Below, piece by piece: positions 31,230 to 40,369 of a DNA stretch of 64,000 nt. The notes beneath the pieces were generated by a model. The model searched no databases. It was given only the letters and a program-made list of their open reading frames with translations, and was not told where the DNA came from. The DNA comes from Niabella aurantiaca DSM 17617 (GTDB lineage: Bacteria > Bacteroidota > Bacteroidia > Chitinophagales > Chitinophagaceae), in the NCBI RefSeq assembly GCF_000374125.1, contig NZ_KB893648.1:1-64000 (forward strand). Reading direction: 5' to 3'. Made by a program: the position numbers and the translations under genes. Each line of letters opens with the position of its first letter. Within the stretch, counting starts at the first letter, position 1.

Positions 31230-31612
31230 GAATTGCCGGATGGGATGGTCAATTATCAGATCTTTTGATAAAAACAAAATACATGCTGTTCATCATTTGT
31301 CGGGTTACATGTTATGTTGAGCCTGACGAGTGTCATGTTGAGTTTTCAATTTGCGTTGCAAAATCAATGAAGCAATGACAAATCTGCTTTGGGTCATCCT
31401 GAAGATGTCATCCCGGACTTGTTTCGGGATCTATCCCTGTTTCAGGATCTGCTTTAATCTTGCATAGATGCCGGATAGATGCTGAAACAGGTTCAGCAAG
31501 ACATTATTCGGCATGACTAAAGTATGATTCATTGTCAATACATTAAGAAATCTGGCATTGGCAGCCTGACGAAACATGATTCCTGTCCTCACGAACCATA
31601 AAAGAATATTAC
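31230..31612. repeat. REP-like intergenic repeat between the two lyase genes
   Basis: The spacer between the lyases (about 380 bases) contains two near copies of GT[TC]ATGTTGAG (31312-31344), the hairpin ATCCCG...CGGGAT (31410-31430), and a larger stem CCTGTTTCAG (31436-31445) with CTGAAACAGG (31482-31491). Wording such as TCATCCCGGACTTG and TTTCAGGATCTG resembles an abundant dispersed repeat I associate with Bacteroidota intergenic regions. The structure resembles a REP/MITE-type element rather than a gene or promoter. It has no open frame of interest. Confidence 0.6.
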
Positions 31613-33274
31613 ATGAAAAAGTGGATAGGCCTTTTGGGCATTATAAGTTTATTAGCTCCGCAGCAGCAGGTTGCTGCTCAGTATCCGGTAATACCCAAAT
31701 CAATGGAGGATTCTGCGGATGCGGTAATGGCCGGCTATCGTAAATTATCAGACGCCGCCTGGGAAAAAGCATTACCGGCTGTTGAAGCAGATGCAAAGCA
31801 AGGCAGACCTTTTGTACCCTGGGCTTCCAAATCCACCGATCTGGTAAAGGCTACACTTCCGGCTTTTCCGGGTGCCCAGGGCGGTGGGGCTTATACCCCG
31901 GGTGGCCGTGGCGGAAAAGTATTTGTGGTCACAAATTTGAATGATGACGGCCCGGGCAGTTTCCGCTGGGCTTGCGAGCAGGGCGGTGCGCGGATCGTCG
32001 TTTTTAATGTAGCCGGTATCATCCGGTTAACACGACCGGTAAGTATCCGTGCGCCTTATATCACCATTATGGGACAAAGCGCCCCGGGTGACGGGATTTG
32101 CATTGCCGGTGAATCGGTATTGATCGATACTCATGATGTGGTCATCCGCTTTATGCGTTTTAGGCGCGGGGCTACAGAAGTAACCCGCCGGGACGACGGA
32201 CTGGGCGGTAACCCCGTAGGCAATATCATCATTGACCATGTTTCCGCAAGCTGGGGGCTGGACGAGAACATGAGTATCTACCGGCATGTGTATGATCGTA
32301 AAGCAGATGGCAAAGGAGAAAAGCTGCCAACGGTGAACGTGACCATTCAGAATTCTATTTTTTCAGAAGCGCTGGATACGTACAACCATGCTTTTGGCAG
32401 CACCATCGGCGGGCGCAACAGCACCTTTATGCGCAATCTCTGGGCCAACAACATCGCCAGGAATCCTTCAGTAGGGATGGACGGTGATTTTGGCTTTGTG
32501 AACAACGTGATCTTTAACTGGTGGAACCGCAGTGCCGATGGCGGCGACAATAGATCGCTGTATAACTTTATCAATAACTATTATAAGCCAGGCCCCATTA
32601 CACCAAAAGACCGCCCGATCGGTTATCGCATTTTGAAACCGGAGTCGGGCAGGGCCTTTAAAGACAGCCTGATATTTGGAAAAGCCTATGTAAGCGGCAA
32701 CATCGTGGAGGGGAACGAAAAAGTAACAAAGGATAACTGGGCCGGGGGAGTACAGCTGGAAGATGTAAAAGACCTGGCAAAGTACCTGCAACAGATCCGG
32801 GTGGATCAGCCGTTTCCGATAGCCGCATTTCCGGTATTGACGGCAAAGCAGGCATATGACTATGTTTTAAAAAACGCAGGAGCCACGCTGCCGGTACGGG
32901 ATGCAGTGGATCAGCGGGTGATAGAAGACGTGCACACAGGAAAAATTACTTACAACAAAGATGCGCAGCCCGCTCCGGTTTCAAAGTATCTGAAACGCCG
33001 GTTGCCCGCGGATTCTTACAAAAAAGGGATCATTTCCGATATCAGCCAGGTGGGTGGGTATCCTGCATATGACGGAACCCCTTACAAGGATTCTGATAAT
33101 GATGGCATACCGGATAGCGTTGAAAAAAAGATGGGGTTGAACCCGCGTAAGGCGTCTGATGCGCCGGCGATTACAAAAAACGGGTACAGCAATATTGAGA
33201 ATTATTTAAATGGTTTGGTAGCATTGAAAACAGTGACGCCGGAGAACGGGAAACCCCTGGCTTCGTTTAAATAG
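31613..33274 (+). CDS. Pectate lyase, polysaccharide lyase family 1 (copy 2)
   Basis: A 553-residue exported PL1 lyase, a tandem paralogue of the preceding gene. Signal peptide MKKWIGLLGIISLLAPQQQVAAQ. It shares with copy 1 the beta-helix start FPGAQGGGAYTPGGRGG, VVTNLNDDGPGSFRWACEQ, IDHVSASWGLDENMS, FNWWNRSADGGDNRSLYNFINNYYKPGP, and the thrombospondin-3-like tail DSDNDGIPDSVEKKMGLN with GYSNIENYLNG. Differences cluster in the linker after the beta-helix and in the pre-catalytic region, so the two may prefer different pectin chain lengths or methylation. It is separated from copy 1 by a REP-like element; a CGGTAAG/CTTACCG hairpin (33281-33304) follows it without a T-run. Confidence 0.92.
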   Translation: MKKWIGLLGIISLLAPQQQVAAQYPVIPKSMEDSADAVMAGYRKLSDAAWEKALPAVEADAKQGRPFVPWASKSTDLVKATLPAFPGAQGGGAYTPGGRGGKVFVVTNLNDDGPGSFRWACEQGGARIVVFNVAGIIRLTRPVSIRAPYITIMGQSAPGDGICIAGESVLIDTHDVVIRFMRFRRGATEVTRRDDGLGGNPVGNIIIDHVSASWGLDENMSIYRHVYDRKADGKGEKLPTVNVTIQNSIFSEALDTYNHAFGSTIGGRNSTFMRNLWANNIARNPSVGMDGDFGFVNNVIFNWWNRSADGGDNRSLYNFINNYYKPGPITPKDRPIGYRILKPESGRAFKDSLIFGKAYVSGNIVEGNEKVTKDNWAGGVQLEDVKDLAKYLQQIRVDQPFPIAAFPVLTAKQAYDYVLKNAGATLPVRDAVDQRVIEDVHTGKITYNKDAQPAPVSKYLKRRLPADSYKKGIISDISQVGGYPAYDGTPYKDSDNDGIPDSVEKKMGLNPRKASDAPAITKNGYSNIENYLNGLVALKTVTPENGKPLASFK

Positions 33275-33564
33275 AAAAGGCGGTAAGCCGGATCTTTCTT
33301 ACCGTTATCCCGAAATGGAATTCAGGGGTCTTTTTGGACAAGAAAAAGCGCCAAAGGAAAATAGAGCGGCAGCAGATCATATAGAGCAGGCAAATTGCAC
33401 CCAAAAAGGGGGGGATCAGGCGCCTAAAAATACAATAGCTCCTGTCGGATCAGCAGAGGGTAACGACTTTGGTTAATCCCTGTAAGAACCGCAGGCCTGG
33501 CATCCGGATAAAAAGTGCGCCGGATATAGCATTTGTTTTGCAGAGAGTTGATAAATTAGCAATA

Positions 33565-36500
33565 ATGAAATTTTTTTTATCGGTCTTATTCAGCCTTTTG
33601 TTTATCATAACAAAAGCACAAAAGCCGAAGCCGGTAAAACCGGTATTGCCGGTATCGGTTGAAAAGGGAAAATTGATCTACAATGCAGACTCCGTTACCG
33701 GAGACCGTATTCCGGACTATTCTTACTGTGGGTATAAAGCTTCTGAAGAGGCCATTCCGCTGGTACCGGCGAAGGCAACAGTTCCTGTGACAGGAGGAGA
33801 CGCTACTGCCTTGATCCAGGCCGCTATTGATTATGTATCCCGGTTAACACCCGGTAAGGATGGCTTCCGCGGGGCAGTGCTCTTGCAAAAGGGCAGTTAT
33901 GCGATCGAAGGGCAGTTGCTCATCAGGGCATCCGGGGTGGTGCTAAGAGGGGCTGGTGCCGGTGGTGCAACCGTATTGCAGGGCAAAGGGGTCAGTCGTG
34001 ATGCATTGATAAGGATCCTTGGAAAAAATGACCGGCAGCCGGAACAGGAAGCCCGTATTGCGCAGGATTATGTACCGGTAAATGCAACAACATTTTCGGT
34101 AGGGGATGCAAAAGCGTTCCATATAGGAGATCCGATCCACATCCGCCGGCCTTCTACCAATGAATGGATCGATGTGCTGGGCACCCGCAGCTTTGGCGGC
34201 GGCCTGTCGGCATTGGGCTGGAAGCCCGGTGATGCCGACCTTGTTTTTGAAAGGACCGTTACGGCCATTAACGGAAATATGCTGACCATTGATGTACCGC
34301 TCACCAATTCCTTCGATAAAAAATATGGCGGGGGTACCGTAACGGTTTTTTCGTGGCCGGGGAGGGTGAAAAATATCGGTATTGAAAATCTTTCGCTGGT
34401 TTCGGATTTCGAAAAAAACAATATAAAAGACGAGGAGCATCGCTGGATGGCCATTACGATGGAAAATGTGGAAGACGCCTGGGTACGCCAGGTCTCTTTT
34501 AAACATTTTGCCGGATCGGCGGTATACCTGCTGGAATCGGCAAGACGGATAACAGTAGAAGATTGTATTTCTACGGAGCCGGTTTCAGAGATCGGCGGGC
34601 AGCGGCGCTACACTTTTTTTACACGTGGCCAGCAAACCCTGTTCCAGCGCTGTTATGCAGCGAATGGTTATCATGATTTTTCAGCAGGCCATACGGCCGC
34701 CGGGCCCAATGCCTTTGTGCAATGTGTCTCGGAGCGACCGTATAATTTCTCGGGCGCCATTGACAAATGGGCTTCGGGGGTTTTATTTGATAAAGTGTCA
34801 GTAGATGGTAACGCCATCCGCTTTGGTAACCGGGGCCAGGATGGCCAGGGCGCGGGGTGGGCTGCCGCCAACAGTCTTTTATGGAACTGTTCGGCCGCCC
34901 GCATCGATTGTTACCGGCCGCCCACCGCACAAAACTGGGCGTTGGGTTCCTGGAGCCAGTTTGCGGGAGATGGCTACTGGGGCGAATCGAATAACCACCT
35001 GGACCCGGAAAGTTTTTATTATGCGCAGTTACGGGAGCGCCTGGGAAGGCCGGCGCCGCAGCAGTCGTTCATTTTAGAGATCGGTACCGAGGCCTCCAGC
35101 AGTCCGTCCGTTGAAGTGGCACAGGCCCTGACAAAGGAGGCAGCGCAGCCAAAGATGCAGCTGCTCGATTGGATAAGGGACGCTGCTAAACACAACCCGG
35201 TGGCTGCAGATGTAAGGGGCGCAAAAGTCGTGGATAAGGCTCCGAAGCAACAATGGACGGTTTATCCCCCTGCCACAGGCATAGAGAATGGCTGGCTGGT
35301 AGGCATGTATGGGAACATACTTGCCGGCAGGATACAGGAAGTGCCCTGGTGGTCCGGTGGCGTGGAGAGCAGGGATCTGGAGCAGGCCAAAAAGAAAATG
35401 GCCATCACCCGTTTTGTGCCGGGGCGTGTGGGTCCGGGACTTACGGATGACCTCAGTGATGTGATGGATTCCATGAAGGCCAATAATATCGTGGGCTTGA
35501 ACCAGCATTACGGCCTGTGGTATGAACGCCGCCGGGATGATCATGAGCGCATCCGCAGAATGGATGGTGAAGTGTGGCCGCCTTTTTATGAGCTGCCGTT
35601 TAAACGCAGCGGGGTAGATACGGCCTGGGATGGCTTGAGCAAATATGATCTTACAAAATACAATTCCTGGTACTGGCACCGGATGCGGCGGTTTGCAGAC
35701 CTGGCGGCAGTGGGCGACCGGGTATTGTTGCATCAGAATTATTTTCAGCACAATATCATTGAAGCTGGGGCGCACTATGCTGATTTTCCCTGGCGTACGG
35801 CCAATAATATCAACCATACCGGTTTTAATGAGCCGGTGAATTTTGCCGGGGATAAACGTATTTTTTATGCGGAGCAGTTTTATGATGTGAACAACCCCGT
35901 ACGCCGCAAGCTGCACCAGCAGTACATCTGGCAATGCCTGGAAAATTTTAAAGGCTGCGGAAATGTGATCCAGTTTACAGGAGAAGAGTTTACCGGACCA
36001 TTGCACTTTGTGCAGTTCTGGCTGCAAACCATTAAGGAGTGGGAGCAAAAGCATACAAAAGAAGTGATTGGCCTGAGCGCTACCAAAGATGTGCAGGACG
36101 CTATTTTGCAGGATCCGGAATATGCACCGGTAGTGGATGTGATCGATATCAAATACTGGCATTACCAGGCCAATGGAACGGTATATGCGCCGGAAGGCGG
36201 AAAGAACCTGGCGCCCCGCCAATGGGCACGGCTGTTAAAACCCAAAAGCAGCTCCTTTGAACAGGTATATCATGCGGTAAAAGAATACCGGCTGAAATAT
36301 CCGGGTAAGGCCGTACTCTATTCAGCAGATGGTGCGGATAGATTTGGCTGGGCCGTGTTTATGGCTGGTGGTTCATTGCCCGCATTGCCGGCAACAGTTG
36401 ATCAGGAACTTTTAAAGGCTGCAAAGGAAATGCTGCCGGCAGAAGCAGATGGTCAATTGATATTGCAGGGTGCAACCGGAAGTATTGTTTATAAAGGACA

Positions 36501-36666
36501 AAGCAATAAAGTGCAGGTGGCGCTTAACGGGCTTACCGGCAGATTAAAACTGCATTTTATCAGTGTCGCGGGTCGTGTGATAAAAACAGATGCCTATAAC
36601 GCAACCGGATCAACAGCCAGCTTTGTGCTGCCGGATGAGGCCTCCCTGCTGTGGATCAGCAAATGA
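33565..36666 (+). CDS. Large exported protein: beta-helix plus DUF6298-like domain
   Basis: A 1,033-residue exported protein ending the locus. The frame opens at 33469, but the ATG at 33565 gives a clear signal peptide (MKFFLSVLFSLLFIITKAQ). Residues about 60-520 look like a right-handed beta-helix of the pectate-lyase fold (ATALIQAAIDYVSR, GVVLRGAGAGGATVLQGKG, IGIENLSLVSD, VSFKHFAGSAVYLLESARRITVED), often seen in lyases and GH28-like enzymes. Residues about 560-920 form a second domain that I place near DUF6298, with NGWLVGMYGNILAG and WYWHRMRRFADLAAVGDRVLLHQNYFQHNIIEAGAHYADFPWR, then QFTGEEFTGPLHFVQFW, which resembles a TIM-barrel hydrolase. A small beta domain ends it. Catalytic residues cannot be named. 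Confidence 0.75.
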   Translation: MKFFLSVLFSLLFIITKAQKPKPVKPVLPVSVEKGKLIYNADSVTGDRIPDYSYCGYKASEEAIPLVPAKATVPVTGGDATALIQAAIDYVSRLTPGKDGFRGAVLLQKGSYAIEGQLLIRASGVVLRGAGAGGATVLQGKGVSRDALIRILGKNDRQPEQEARIAQDYVPVNATTFSVGDAKAFHIGDPIHIRRPSTNEWIDVLGTRSFGGGLSALGWKPGDADLVFERTVTAINGNMLTIDVPLTNSFDKKYGGGTVTVFSWPGRVKNIGIENLSLVSDFEKNNIKDEEHRWMAITMENVEDAWVRQVSFKHFAGSAVYLLESARRITVEDCISTEPVSEIGGQRRYTFFTRGQQTLFQRCYAANGYHDFSAGHTAAGPNAFVQCVSERPYNFSGAIDKWASGVLFDKVSVDGNAIRFGNRGQDGQGAGWAAANSLLWNCSAARIDCYRPPTAQNWALGSWSQFAGDGYWGESNNHLDPESFYYAQLRERLGRPAPQQSFILEIGTEASSSPSVEVAQALTKEAAQPKMQLLDWIRDAAKHNPVAADVRGAKVVDKAPKQQWTVYPPATGIENGWLVGMYGNILAGRIQEVPWWSGGVESRDLEQAKKKMAITRFVPGRVGPGLTDDLSDVMDSMKANNIVGLNQHYGLWYERRRDDHERIRRMDGEVWPPFYELPFKRSGVDTAWDGLSKYDLTKYNSWYWHRMRRFADLAAVGDRVLLHQNYFQHNIIEAGAHYADFPWRTANNINHTGFNEPVNFAGDKRIFYAEQFYDVNNPVRRKLHQQYIWQCLENFKGCGNVIQFTGEEFTGPLHFVQFWLQTIKEWEQKHTKEVIGLSATKDVQDAILQDPEYAPVVDVIDIKYWHYQANGTVYAPEGGKNLAPRQWARLLKPKSSSFEQVYHAVKEYRLKYPGKAVLYSADGADRFGWAVFMAGGSLPALPATVDQELLKAAKEMLPAEADGQLILQGATGSIVYKGQSNKVQVALNGLTGRLKLHFISVAGRVIKTDAYNATGSTASFVLPDEASLLWISK

Positions 36667-36812
36667 CCGGTTTTTTAACCCGGTCCTGCCGCATCTCAAA
36701 CTGCTTTATTCCATAAGCCGGCGCCGGGTATGGCGGAAGCAACGCTTTAGCCGGCTCCGACGTTTCCAATGGGCCGAACCGCTGGTGTAAGGCTCCGTCA
36801 TGCGATCGCCCT

Positions 36813-37694
36813 TTAGCGTTTCTTCATATTGATCTTTGTTTCCACGGTTGTTTCCATAGGCACTTCGATCTCCTGTACTTTTACAATTCCTTTAAGCTGC
36901 TGGATCAGATCGGAAGCCTCCGTAACGCCGGATGCATTGTCCATTGTTATGGTGCCGGTTACCGTTCCATCCAGGTTTATTTCCATTTCCATGCCTTGCA
37001 GCTCCATTGTTGTCCTGCCGTTAGTGCCTACCTTTCCGGTCACCGCCACAAGACTCTTTCCATTTTCGATCTTTTTTAATGTATAGCTGTTTTGCATGAT
37101 CAGCCGGTAAGGCTTTTCAATATGAATGGCGGAGGTCCAGGTACTTCCGGGTGATACCGGATCCTTAGGGTACATTTTCAGGCTCTGTTCCAGCAAGCTT
37201 TTCACGGTGGCCTCTGAAAAAAGTTCATCGGCCATTTTTTGGGCCTCGCTGTCCGTTGCGCTCATACCCCGGGCCAGCGCTTCAAACCCTTCTGTTTTTT
37301 TTACGGTGCCGTCAGCGGCGATGAAAGCTTTTACCCTTTTGCCCCGGATCGACCGGAACATCCTGTTGGCAGCATTGGCTGTGTCGGGGCTCTCGCTGTC
37401 AATGACCATTTTCTGGTCCATAAAATCGATGTTCATTTTAGCGGAATCGTAGGTCAGGGTCAGGGCCTTGTCGGGGCCGGCTTCGGTAATGTGATAAAGC
37501 ATATAGACCGCGCTGCCAAACTTCATATCTATGGGTTGCCCCATGATCGTTTGTTTGATGCTGAAGGTATTGATCGTGCTTACATCATACCGGCTTCCGT
37601 TAGCAGGGTTGAATTTGAGCGTAATGCTCTGAGCATGCGTTCCGGCGCCCGATAAAATAAAGGCTCCCAAAAGGGCCAGGGCAAGTTGTTTCAT
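36813..37694 (-). CDS. DUF6263-like exported protein
   Basis: A 293-residue secreted protein with signal peptide (cleavage near residue 21, THAQ). The mature part is almost all beta: SITLKFNPANGSRYDVSTINTFSIKQTIMGQPIDM, a middle KVKAFIAADGTVKKTEGFEAL region, and VETKINMKKR at the end. The tandem strand pattern with FxxxxGxxYxVxxxxxxxxxQxxMGQ fits the DUF6263 family of Bacteroidota, which is uncharacterised. It lies nine bases after the stop of the upstream DUF2911 gene, so both are in one minus-strand operon. Confidence 0.7.
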   Translation of the reverse strand: MKQLALALLGAFILSGAGTHAQSITLKFNPANGSRYDVSTINTFSIKQTIMGQPIDMKFGSAVYMLYHITEAGPDKALTLTYDSAKMNIDFMDQKMVIDSESPDTANAANRMFRSIRGKRVKAFIAADGTVKKTEGFEALARGMSATDSEAQKMADELFSEATVKSLLEQSLKMYPKDPVSPGSTWTSAIHIEKPYRLIMQNSYTLKKIENGKSLVAVTGKVGTNGRTTMELQGMEMEINLDGTVTGTITMDNASGVTEASDLIQQLKGIVKVQEIEVPMETTVETKINMKKR

Positions 37695-37703
37695 GTGCTG
37701 TTT

Positions 37704-38534
37704 TTACAGGGTAGCGATCAGCTTTTGATTGTTACGTACGTAATCGTCGTTGTTGTTCGCTTTAGCCAGCTGCATTGATTTTTCCGCTGCTGCCTTTGCT
37801 TCTTTTTTCCGGCCTGCTTTTGCCAGTGCTTTTGCATGCTGATAGTGGATCCAGTAAGCTTTTGGCTGGGCAGCTGCCGCTTTTTCAAACCAGGCAATGG
37901 CCTTGTCCAGGTCCTTGTTGTTTTCGAGGTAGTAGCTGGCCGCTGGAAAATAAGCGGGCTTGTCCGATCCTATGGAGGCGTCGATGGATGCCATAATGCG
38001 CCCGTCGATATTGGTTTTCAGCGGCACGGGTACGATCACCGGTCCCCAGGCCAGCTGGAGCTCACCGGTAGTAGGCGTAATGTTTGCCAGCTGGATGGTG
38101 AATGTTTCAACGCTGTTTTTTGAGGCAACGGGAACAACGTTGATCCGCACCACATCTTCTGATTCTTTATAAACGGCAGGATCGCTGGTTACGTTTGTTT
38201 GCCGGGTAAGGATCACCGTCCATGATTTCCGGCCGGGAATGGTAAGCAATCCGTATTTGCCGGCACCGATGGTTTTTCCGGCAATGATGATCTCATCGCT
38301 GATGGTCAGCGTAGTGGCGCTATTGGCCCCGGTACGCCAGAGTTTTCCCTCGGGTGCGAGATCGGTGTATAATTGGCGGCCCTTCAGGCTGGGGCGGCTG
38401 TAAGACCATTCGAGTGTACCCAGGCCAAAGTCCTGCTTAATGGTCTGAGCGGGGCTTGCCGCCGGAAACTTTACCTGGGCCTGCGCCGTGAACAGCAAAC
38501 CTGCTAACAAAAAGGATAAAAAAATACGTTTCAT
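37704..38534 (-). CDS. DUF2911 domain exported protein with TPR-like tail
   Basis: A 276-residue secreted protein. An upstream extension to 38570 is possible, but the ATG at 38534 starts a standard signal peptide (MKRIFLSFLLAGLLFTAQAQ). Residues about 22-185 match DUF2911: PAASPAQTIKQDFGLGTLEWSYSRPSLKGRQLY, then APEGKLWRTGANSATTLTIS, GAGKYGLLTIPG and a C-terminal GELQLAWGPVIVPVPL. After that comes a helical repeat region (ASYYLENNKDLDKAIAWFEKAAAAQPKAYWIHYQHAKALAKAGRKKEAKAAAEK), a TPR-like unit typical of longer DUF2911 proteins. Function is unknown. It is the first gene of the two-gene operon with the DUF6263 gene. Confidence 0.85.
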   Translation of the reverse strand: MKRIFLSFLLAGLLFTAQAQVKFPAASPAQTIKQDFGLGTLEWSYSRPSLKGRQLYTDLAPEGKLWRTGANSATTLTISDEIIIAGKTIGAGKYGLLTIPGRKSWTVILTRQTNVTSDPAVYKESEDVVRINVVPVASKNSVETFTIQLANITPTTGELQLAWGPVIVPVPLKTNIDGRIMASIDASIGSDKPAYFPAASYYLENNKDLDKAIAWFEKAAAAQPKAYWIHYQHAKALAKAGRKKEAKAAAEKSMQLAKANNNDDYVRNNQKLIATL

Positions 38535-38656
38535 TGATATTTGTTTTTGGTATCCGCGAAAATAGAACAATATTACAATTCCGGGGTTTTATTTGGAAGC
38601 ATTCAGGGTTGTTGCTGCGGATCAGCAATGGGCGGTATGTTGATGGCTACCCGGGG

Positions 38657-39565
38657 TCAGCGGCTCTTACTAAACAAGGGGTGATACTGATGCAGGGTTT
38701 TCCGGAGAAACTCACGGTCCAGGTGTGTATAGATCTCTGTGGTGGTAATGCTTTCATGTCCCAGCATTTCCTGCACGGCGCGCAGGTTGGCCCCGCCTTC
38801 GATCAAATGCGTGGCAAAGGAATGACGGAAAGTGTGGGGCGAAATGGTTTTGGGGATCCGGGCTTTTGCGGCCAGGTCTTTTATGATCAGGAAGATCATT
38901 ACCCGGGTTAACTGGGTCCCCCGGTTGTTTAAAAAAACAATGTCTTCATTGCCGGGCTTTACCGCTACATGGCAACGGATCTCGTGCAGGTATATCTTTA
39001 TGTGTTTGGCGGCGGTGTCGCCAACAGGTATCAGCCTTTCTTTATCGCCTTTCCCGATCACCCGCACATATCCTGCATCCAGGTAGAGCTGTGAGATGCG
39101 CAGTTGTACCAGTTCGCTTACCCGCAAACCGCAACCGTACATGGTTTCAAGGATGGCTTTGTTACGGGTGCCTTCCGGCTTGCTGAGATCGATTGCGGAG
39201 AGGATCCGTTCAATTTCTTCAAAGCTCAGTACATCCGGAAGGGTTCGTCTGGTTTTAGGAGCTTCCAGCAGCAGCGCGGGATCCTGTTGTACAATGTTTT
39301 CCAGCATACAAAAGCGGTAAAAAGCACGGATGCCCGAAATGACCCTTGCCTGTGATGCCGGCTGCATCCCCAGTTCTGCGATCCGGGCCACAAATGCCTG
39401 CAGGTGTTTCAGGGTGATATCCGCCGGACCTGGTACCGGCAGCTGCGTCTGCAGGTATTCCGTAAGCTTATCCACGTCCCGGAGATAGGCCTCTGTAGAG
39501 TTGCCGGAGAGTGATTTTTCCAGCTTCAGATAAGACTGAAAACTTTTTTTATAAGATTCCCACAT
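38657..39565 (-). CDS. xerD: Tyrosine recombinase XerD
   Basis: A 302-residue site-specific recombinase of the XerC/XerD family that resolves chromosome dimers at dif sites. The N-terminal SAM-like core-binding domain (about 1-105) precedes the catalytic domain with R148 (CGLRVSEL), K172 (KGDKER), H244 and R247 (HTFRHSFATH), H270 (LGHESITT) and nucleophile Y279 (EIYTHLD). The full set of six catalytic residues and the length match XerD. It is not linked to any integrative element here, which supports the housekeeping role. The gene begins ten bases after a strong minus-strand terminator, so it must use its own promoter within or just after that structure. Confidence 0.93.
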   Translation of the reverse strand: MWESYKKSFQSYLKLEKSLSGNSTEAYLRDVDKLTEYLQTQLPVPGPADITLKHLQAFVARIAELGMQPASQARVISGIRAFYRFCMLENIVQQDPALLLEAPKTRRTLPDVLSFEEIERILSAIDLSKPEGTRNKAILETMYGCGLRVSELVQLRISQLYLDAGYVRVIGKGDKERLIPVGDTAAKHIKIYLHEIRCHVAVKPGNEDIVFLNNRGTQLTRVMIFLIIKDLAAKARIPKTISPHTFRHSFATHLIEGGANLRAVQEMLGHESITTTEIYTHLDREFLRKTLHQYHPLFSKSR

Positions 39566-39574
39566 AAAACTGAA

Positions 39575-39628
39575 AAAGCTGCTTCAAAAGACGGGCAATC
39601 GCAGAGAAGGGACTTTTGAAGCAGCTTT
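39575..39628 (-). terminator. Intrinsic terminator after the 39.6-kb lipoprotein gene
   Basis: Two 16-base arms, 39575-39590 and 39613-39628, are perfect reverse complements with a 22-base loop. On the minus strand the second arm is followed by a run of five T. It ends the lipoprotein gene transcript (stop at 39644) just before xerD. Confidence 0.85.
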
Positions 39629-39643
39629 ATTATTGTTGCTTGA

Positions 39644-40321
39644 TTACTTAAAAGTGAGGGGAACATCATGAACGATGTCTTTTCCCTCATACTTTATTTT
39701 AGCGTAAAGATGGTCCTTGCGGATATTAACAGAGTCCAGGAACGAATGAACATTATCGTGGTCCACGCCTTTTACACCGGTATCGGTCAACAGGGTTTTG
39801 GCTATCTTGCCGGTGCTGATGTCCTCTACATACAGGAACGTATTGTCATAGTAGGATACCAGTCCTTCGTCTACCCTGAATTTCGGGTCAAAATTGTTTA
39901 CGGCGCTAAAGTATTTCATGGGGCTGATCCCTTTGCCTACGGGCACTTTGATCAGGTAACCGCGGCCGGTGGCGCAATCGTTGAATTTCAGCCAGGCGCC
40001 CTGTCCTTCGCCAAAGGCAAAGCCAAAAAGCGCTTTGCCGGGTTTTATACTACGGCCTCCGAAAAAGTCGGCAAAACCGATCTTTGCATTGCCCAGCTTC
40101 CCATTGTCAAAAAAGATGGAATCGATCTGGCAATCTTTAAAACTTACCGTAACCGAAGGCTTGTCCGGTGTAGGACTGCCCAGGCGCAGAGGTTCTGTAA
40201 TGCAGGCAGAGTCGGTACAAAAAGAGGATGAGGCTGTTTCGGTTGCTCCTTCAGAGCCGCCGCAGGAGGCAAGCAGTGCAGCCATTGCAATGGCGCCTGA
40301 TGAAAGGGATTTGAGTTTCAT
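39644..40321 (-). CDS. Lipoprotein of unknown function
   Basis: A 225-residue lipoprotein with a lipobox ALLASC (residues 15-20) followed by GGSEG. The mature protein starts with a low-complexity Ser/Thr linker, then a compact domain with VSFKDCQIDSIFFDNGKLG, FGFAFGEGQGAWLKFNDCATGRGYLIKVP and FLDSVNIRKDHLYAKIKYEGKDIVHDVPLTFK. Two pairs of cysteines may form disulfides. No family is recognised. The C-terminal wording (DHLYAKIKY..GKDI.HDV) suggests a beta-rich carrier. It is monocistronic, with a terminator downstream and a heptad-array spacer upstream. A weak TTTG...TATTTTAT promoter-like pair lies in that spacer. Confidence 0.75.
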   Translation of the reverse strand: MKLKSLSSGAIAMAALLASCGGSEGATETASSSFCTDSACITEPLRLGSPTPDKPSVTVSFKDCQIDSIFFDNGKLGNAKIGFADFFGGRSIKPGKALFGFAFGEGQGAWLKFNDCATGRGYLIKVPVGKGISPMKYFSAVNNFDPKFRVDEGLVSYYDNTFLYVEDISTGKIAKTLLTDTGVKGVDHDNVHSFLDSVNIRKDHLYAKIKYEGKDIVHDVPLTFK

Positions 40322-40369
40322 TCCTTGTTGTTTAGATCGTTATAAAATAGATGCAGGTCGCTAATTTAC

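Noticed and set aside
29598-33274. Recent gene conversion between the two lyases
   Set aside because: The protein sequences share motifs but differ throughout, including linkers, so an old duplication is enough.
38657-39565. XerD-like recombinase as an integrase of an island
   Set aside because: No tRNA, direct repeats or foreign genes next to it; full XerD features support the housekeeping function.
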